A DNA stretch of 64,000 nt, from the NCBI GenBank assembly GCA_944383885.1, contig CALWRF010000026.1:43723-107722 (forward strand), in the 5' to 3' direction. This document shows positions 60,488-64,000 of the stretch, piece after piece (within the stretch, counting starts at the first letter, position 1; the number at the start of each line of letters is the position of its first letter). A program made the position numbers and the translations under genes. Below the pieces are notes generated by a model. That model was not told the origin of the DNA. It did not search any database and was given only the letters and a program-made list of their open reading frames with translations. The DNA is from an uncultured Clostridia bacterium (GTDB taxonomy: Bacteria > Bacillota > Clostridia > Lachnospirales > Anaerotignaceae).

Positions 60488-60536
60488 ATTTTATCATATA
60501 AAAACAACTTAATCAAAATTAATTGATTAAGTTGTT
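60488..60536 (-). promoter_or_regulatory. Promoter of the CIS operon overlapped by a 12-bp palindrome
   Basis: Minus-strand TTGATT (60511-60516) and TAAAAT (60488-60493) are spaced by exactly 17 bases, about 55 bases before the first CIS gene. The perfect inverted repeat AACAACTTAATC (60503-60514) / GATTAAGTTGTT (60525-60536) covers the -35, so it may be an operator; it could also act as a terminator for upstream read-through. The regulator is not identified. Confidence 0.55.
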
Positions 60537-60916
60537 AAAGCGATTGTCCGTAGTGTAGTTTAAGTTGAAATATTTCATTTTTTTATATCTGTAGGTCAAA
60601 CTGATTATTCATTCTTTATATTAAAATTTATTTTTTTCTTCACAGCATTCCAACTAAAAGATTTAATTTCTAATCTCTACTTTGATATCTCATAGCAGCA
60701 TCTTGAAAAGTCCCGAAAAAGACAGTAAAATCAATGGGTTTACGAAGCAGAAAGGTGCTTACTTACTACACCACTACTACACCATTTTTAAAATCGTCTT
60801 GATGTGACGAGTTTTATAGATGATACAGCAAAGCAACGATATTCTTTAAAAGGAGTATCGTCGCTTGTTGTCTCACTATTCCGAATTAGAAAAAGCAAAA
60901 AAGTAATATTACACTC
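60537..60916. other. Non-coding interval between the CIS promoter and the MerR module
   Basis: No convincing gene. The stretch is AT-rich to about 60690, then becomes more mixed in composition from about 60710. A weak inverted repeat lies near 60837-60863 (ACGATA and TATCGT). This marks the change from native CIS DNA to the higher-GC module on the right. Confidence 0.4.
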
Positions 60917-60947
60917 TTGACTTCGAGTAACTCTAATGCTGTATAAT
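60917..60947 (+). promoter_or_regulatory. MerR-type promoter with 19-bp spacer and operator dyad
   Basis: TTGACT (60917-60922) and TATAAT (60942-60947) are separated by 19 bases, two more than optimal. The spacer contains the dyad GAGT-A-ACTC (60925-60933). This is the standard layout of promoters activated by MerR-family proteins through DNA distortion, and the adjacent gene encodes one. Confidence 0.75.
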
Positions 60948-60972
60948 GCAAAATGAAGCAGGAGGTGAAGCG

Positions 60973-61401
60973 ATGTACACAGTGAAACAGGTTGCCGATA
61001 TTCTGGGCATATCCGTTCATACCGTCAGATATTACGATGATAAGGGGCTGATTCCCGGCACCAAGCGGAACAGCGCCAACCAGCGTATGTTTGACGATAA
61101 TGAATTGGAATGGCTTTTTGTCAGCATTACCTTACGAAGCACAGGGTTGTCCTTAGCAGAAATCAAGCGATATATCACGCTTTATCAACAGGGTGACAAT
61201 ACGCTGAAAGAACGCTATCAAATCATGCAGACACAACGGGAGCGAACCCTTGAAGCAATGGAGGACATGAAACTTCGCCTTGCTGTCTTAGACAAGAAAC
61301 TGGAACACTATAGAAAGCTGCTGAATGGCGAGGAAGATACCTGGAGCCATGAGTATATGCAAGATTTAATACGGAAAGGAGCGGAAAATCATGACAAGTA
61401 A
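60973..61401 (+). CDS. MerR-family transcriptional regulator
   Basis: A 142-residue MerR-type regulator: winged helix MYTVKQVADILGISVHTVRYYDDKGLI, then QRMFDDNELEWLFVSITLRSTGLSLAEIKRYI and a long coiled dimerisation helix (about 75-125). No Cys pair for metal binding; similar to regulators that respond to aldehydes or electrophiles beside oxidoreductase genes. Start ATG 60973 after AGGAGGTGA. It overlaps the SDR gene by 11 bases and probably controls this three-gene operon. Confidence 0.88.
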   Translation: MYTVKQVADILGISVHTVRYYDDKGLIPGTKRNSANQRMFDDNELEWLFVSITLRSTGLSLAEIKRYITLYQQGDNTLKERYQIMQTQRERTLEAMEDMKLRLAVLDKKLEHYRKLLNGEEDTWSHEYMQDLIRKGAENHDK

Positions 61402-62224
61402 AAAAGTTTGGTTTGTAACAGGCTGTTCAAAAGGGCTGGGCAATGCGCTGGTCAAAAAGCTGCTGGAGAAAGGATACCCCGCAGCGGCTACCAGCCGGAG
61501 CGCCCAGACATTGGTAAATGAGTTTATCCCAGAGAGCGACAGCTTTTTGCCTCTCTCCCTGAATATAAAAAATGAGGACGATGTAAAAGCCGCCCTTGCA
61601 CAGACCAAGGAGAAGTTTGGCAGGATTGATGTTGTTGTAAATAACGCCGGATATACCCACCTTGCAACGATTGAGGAAATGAGCGACGCAGACGCAAGAG
61701 AAGAATTTAACATCAATGTTTTTGGCTTGCTGAATATAATCCGCAATGTTCTTCCCATTATGCGTGAACAGAAAAGCGGGCATATCTTCAATGTCAGCAG
61801 TTTGGGCGCCTATAATGTAGGGGCACTGTCCGGTATCTATTGCGCCACCAAACATGCGGTTAAAGCTATTTCGGAGACTTTGGCTCTTGAGGTCAAGCCT
61901 TTTGGAATCCATGTGACCGATGTAAAGACCGGATTTATGCGGACGGAATTTTTCGGCTCCTCCTATAAAACCACCACACCGGAACATTCTCCTTACCAGC
62001 ATTTGTACGATGAAAATATGTCTTTCTATATGGGGCAGAATGGCACGCAGGTCGGTGACCCGGAAAAGGCTGCTGAATTGTATATCAAAGTGGCGGAAAT
62101 GGAAAATCCCTATGAATCGCTCCCAATGGGTACGGACTGCTGCGACGGAATCCGGGACATCTGCGCTAATACGGTAAAGCTCATGGACGAAATGCGGGAA
62201 GCTGCTGCCACCACAAATTACTGA
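61391..62224 (+). CDS. SDR-family oxidoreductase
   Basis: A 277-residue classical short-chain dehydrogenase/reductase: cofactor motif TGCSKGLGNALV (TGxxxGxG), NNAGYTHLATIE (NNAG), the catalytic Ser in NVSSLGAYN and YCATKHAVKA (YxxxK). Arg after the first strand region (TSRS) favours NADP(H). Substrate unknown. GC content and codon choice are visibly higher than in the CIS operon. Confidence 0.9.
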   Translation: MTSKKVWFVTGCSKGLGNALVKKLLEKGYPAAATSRSAQTLVNEFIPESDSFLPLSLNIKNEDDVKAALAQTKEKFGRIDVVVNNAGYTHLATIEEMSDADAREEFNINVFGLLNIIRNVLPIMREQKSGHIFNVSSLGAYNVGALSGIYCATKHAVKAISETLALEVKPFGIHVTDVKTGFMRTEFFGSSYKTTTPEHSPYQHLYDENMSFYMGQNGTQVGDPEKAAELYIKVAEMENPYESLPMGTDCCDGIRDICANTVKLMDEMREAAATTNY

Positions 62225-62240
62225 AAAGGAGAATGATAAA

Positions 62241-62861
62241 ATGAAAGTTTTGCTGATTAATGGCAGCCCGCACAAAGAGGGCTGTACCTATACCGCCTTG
62301 AAAGAAGTGGCGGACACATTAGAAAAGAACGGAATTGAAACAGAATTTATGTATCTGGGCGTAAAGCCGATTGCCGGTTGTATTGCCTGCGGCAGCTGCC
62401 AGAAAACCGGAAAATGTTTTGTGGACGACAAGGTAAACGAGCTGCTTTCCATGCTGCCGGAGCTGGACGGAATCGTAATTGGTTCCCCCGTTTATTATGC
62501 CGGAGCCAGTGGACAGCTTACCGCCTTTCTTGACCGGGCTTTCTTTGCCGGTGGCGGAAAGTTTGACGGAAAACTGGGAGCCGCTGTTGTAAGCTGCCGC
62601 CGTGGAGGTGCGTCTGCTGCTTTCGACCAGCTAAATAAATATTTTACGATGAACAGTATGCCGGTTGTTGCTTCTCAATACTGGAATCAGGTACACGGTT
62701 TTACTCCTGATGATGTCCGGCAGGATTTAGAGGGCTTGCAGACAATGCGTACGCTGGGAAATAACATGGCGTGGCTCTTAAAGTGTATCGACCTCGGACG
62801 GAAAAATGGAGTTCAGTTTCCAGACGGAGAAGAAAAGATACTCACAAATTTTATTCGATAA
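62241..62861 (+). CDS. Flavodoxin-fold NAD(P)H-dependent oxidoreductase
   Basis: A 206-residue NADPH-dependent FMN reductase/flavodoxin-like protein: INGSPHKEGCTYTAL (phosphate loop), the CIACGSCQKTGKCFVDD segment typical of the iron-sulfur flavoprotein/NADPH-FMN reductase group, GSPVYYAGASGQLTAFLDR and AAVVSCRRGGASAA. Substrate unknown. Last gene of the MerR-SDR operon, with an AAAAGGAG ribosome binding site. Confidence 0.87.
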   Translation: MKVLLINGSPHKEGCTYTALKEVADTLEKNGIETEFMYLGVKPIAGCIACGSCQKTGKCFVDDKVNELLSMLPELDGIVIGSPVYYAGASGQLTAFLDRAFFAGGGKFDGKLGAAVVSCRRGGASAAFDQLNKYFTMNSMPVVASQYWNQVHGFTPDDVRQDLEGLQTMRTLGNNMAWLLKCIDLGRKNGVQFPDGEEKILTNFIR

Positions 62862-63040
62862 TAGAAATAGCAAAGTCAGCCGAATCAGTAAACAGTCAAG
62901 ATGAACGGCGCATATATGCCGCCGTTGACAGTAGGTAATCATAACCACTATTGAAATAGAGGTTTGCTCAGACCATGTAAGGGTCAGTACTTGCTGACCC
63001 CTAAAGGGGTTCTGAGGGTTTGTCATCGCATCACTATTTC

Positions 63041-63070
63041 AGGCAGCCACTTTAAGCGGCTGTCTGTTTT
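63041..63070 (+). terminator. Terminator after the MerR-SDR-flavodoxin operon
   Basis: AGGCAGCC (63041-63048) pairs with GGCTGTCT (63058-63065) with one G-T pair, followed by GTTTT. The stretch 62862-63040 contains two further short inverted repeats (near 62900-62922 and 62968-62990) and no credible gene. Confidence 0.65.
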
Positions 63071-63154
63071 GCATTGGTGCTATATTAAAAAGTGGACACA
63101 AAACAAACTCATATATTACAATTAATTTAGACACAAAATAAATGGGTATTTTTC

Positions 63155-63355
63155 ATGCCGGCACCAAAGTACGATGAAGATTTTAAAAAGAGTATTGCAG
63201 CTCTATCAAGTTGGAAAATCTCAATCTCAGCTTTCAAAAGAATACGGTGTTTTCTTTTCCACCGTTTCAAGATGGGTTAAACAGCAGAAGTTAAGCTTGA
63301 TGATGAATCTATAATCTTAAGCCCAGAAAATCAAAGAACTTCTTAAAAATCAGAT
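63155..63355 (+). pseudogene. IS3-family orfA remnant (frameshifted)
   Basis: Translation across several frames gives a decayed IS3-type transposase orfA: MPAPKYDEDFKKSIAAL, then after a one- or two-base loss QVGKSQSQLSKEYGV with STVSRWVKQQ, then LDDESIIL and QKIKELLKNQ in other frames. The helix-turn-helix of orfA is thus recognisable but broken by at least three frameshifts. No orfB follows. Upstream repeats GTGGACACAAAA (about 63093) and TAGACACAAAAT may be remains of the IS end. Confidence 0.7.
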
Positions 63356-63371
63356 AGATAATATTACGTTA

Positions 63372-63536
63372 ATGTATCCAATTTATGAAGTAAATGATAA
63401 TCAAATAAAAGCTGCTTTTGAAATTGCTGTGTTTTATGATGATAAAGTCATTCCAGATACATTAGAATATCAAATTGCATCAAATATCATATATCAAAAT
63501 AACACTTATCAGTTAGATAATATTCATTTTCAATAA
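63372..63536 (+). pseudogene. C-terminal gene fragment of unknown origin
   Basis: An open stretch of 54 codons, MYPIYEVNDNQIKAAFEIAVF and onwards to LDNIHFQ, directly after the IS remnant with no ribosome binding site. It looks like the end of a larger protein truncated by the IS. A strong terminator follows at once, which supports it being a former gene end. Confidence 0.45.
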
Positions 63537-63543
63537 GAACAAA

Positions 63544-63575
63544 AAACAGTATAAAAATCACCTTTTATACTGTTT
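63544..63575 (+). terminator. Terminator after the gene fragment
   Basis: A perfect 13-bp stem AAACAGTATAAAA (63544-63556) / TTTTATACTGTTT (63563-63575) with a 6-base loop; T-rich sequence on both sides. Confidence 0.75.
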
Positions 63576-64000
63576 ATCTGTCCTCACAATTTTGTTACTT
63601 GCACATCTGTCAAAATCAAGGAATTTAAGTGCCTCAAAATCGGCATATAAAACCTCTGGAAGCCTTGATTTTACTGGGTTTTAAGCCCATGTCGTACTTT
63701 CTTTATTCATCCTCGAGCTTGCATAAGGTTTCAATAAGTATGCCCTGTGAGCCTGGTACCCCCTTGGCGTAAGCTCTTTGGTCGAATTATGTTGTTTCGT
63801 TGTTCTTTTCAAAAAAATATAAGTATTGAAATATCTTAATTTTGGTAAAATACCAAAATCAAAACTCCCTGTAAAACCAGGAAGCTTTGATTTTCGCATT
63901 TATAGAAACAATAGTGTTTCTGCCAGTTTTTCTTAGTATTCCTTCTCAATGATTCTTTGTGTCATTACCGTTCCGGACTTAAAGTGTATTTCCATTTTTT
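63576..64000. other. Non-coding end of the window with short repeats
   Basis: No supported gene. The near-identical repeat GGAAGC(C/T)TTGATTTT occurs at 63658-63672 and 63880-63894, an inverted partial copy (AAAATCAAGG) lies at 63612, and TTTGGTA-AAA-TACCAAA (63841-63857) is a short palindrome. These may belong to the end of a neighbouring mobile element. A 72-codon minus-strand frame here lacks a ribosome binding site and family features. Confidence 0.35.

Noticed and set aside
60720..60900. Integrase C-terminal remnant upstream of the MerR gene
   Set aside because: Only about 35 open codons with no recognisable recombinase motif; not enough to support.
62778..63026. 82-codon minus-strand reading frame after the flavodoxin-like gene
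   Set aside because: It overlaps the real plus-strand gene and inverted repeats, has no ribosome binding site and no domain pattern; it looks like a chance frame.
63681..63899. 72-codon minus-strand reading frame near the window end
   Set aside because: It covers short repeats and a palindrome, lacks a ribosome binding site and shows no protein-like pattern.
1..64000. CRISPR arrays, rRNA genes or a replication origin
   Set aside because: I saw no regularly spaced identical repeats, no rRNA sequence and no DnaA-box cluster in the window.

Overview
The window is a chromosomal segment of a low-GC, endospore-forming Clostridia (Firmicutes). The evidence is a complete spoIIIAA-AH operon, spo0A, a GerW/YtfJ spore protein, a Gls24/YqhY-NusB pair, strong AGGAGG ribosome binding sites, TTG/GTG starts and dense ATGA-type gene overlaps. 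I cannot name genus or species from sequence alone.

Left part (1-23.5 kb) is mostly housekeeping. On the minus strand are the sigma-E-type spoIIIA operon, a Gls24-family gene and the start of nusB. On the plus strand are a LytTR regulator, tyrA-aroA, an SGNH hydrolase and a lipoprotein. Then come a tRNA-Leu(CAG), a Card1-like CARF nuclease, ytfJ with DUF2953 and DUF1461 membrane genes, two half-size TauE/SafE proteins, a B12/radical-SAM enzyme, nth, two small unknowns, a DJ-1 protein, a CYTH protein and spo0A. A divergent pair (membrane protein and XRE repressor) with two palindromic operators follows at 21.5-23.0 kb.

The main feature is a ~37-kb minus-strand operon (60431 down to 23578) of about 26 tightly packed genes for a contractile injection system (CIS). 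In transcription order: AAA+ ATPase, small unknown, sheath, tube, tail-assembly chaperone with an overlapping second frame, second tube protein, a 999-residue likely tape measure, LysM baseplate protein, hub, spike, gp25, two baseplate-J proteins, gpI-like wedge protein, Ig-tailed baseplate-associated protein, membrane pseudokinase-like protein, membrane MORN protein, DUF4255 cap protein, unknown, PAAR-like DUF4280 tip, two four-TM sensors with degenerate cyclase domains, a second AAA+ ATPase, a 1544-residue candidate cargo and a YbjN-like candidate chaperone. I see no capsid, terminase, integrase, holin or lysin, so this is not a prophage. The four membrane proteins suggest a machine that is anchored or regulated at the membrane.

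Two RNA-level signals in the CIS stand out. A canonical A_AAT_TTT slippery heptamer, with a Shine-Dalgarno-like stretch 14 nt upstream, sits exactly in frame where the chaperone gene overlaps the next gene in the -1 frame. The sheath start codon is separated from its ribosome binding site by a perfect 8-bp hairpin; folding it out leaves an ideal 9-nt spacing.

The right end (60.9-64 kb) is compositionally different. It holds a MerR regulator with a 19-bp-spacer promoter, an SDR oxidoreductase and a flavodoxin-like reductase, then a frameshifted IS3-family orfA remnant and another gene fragment. It looks like decayed mobile DNA next to the CIS.
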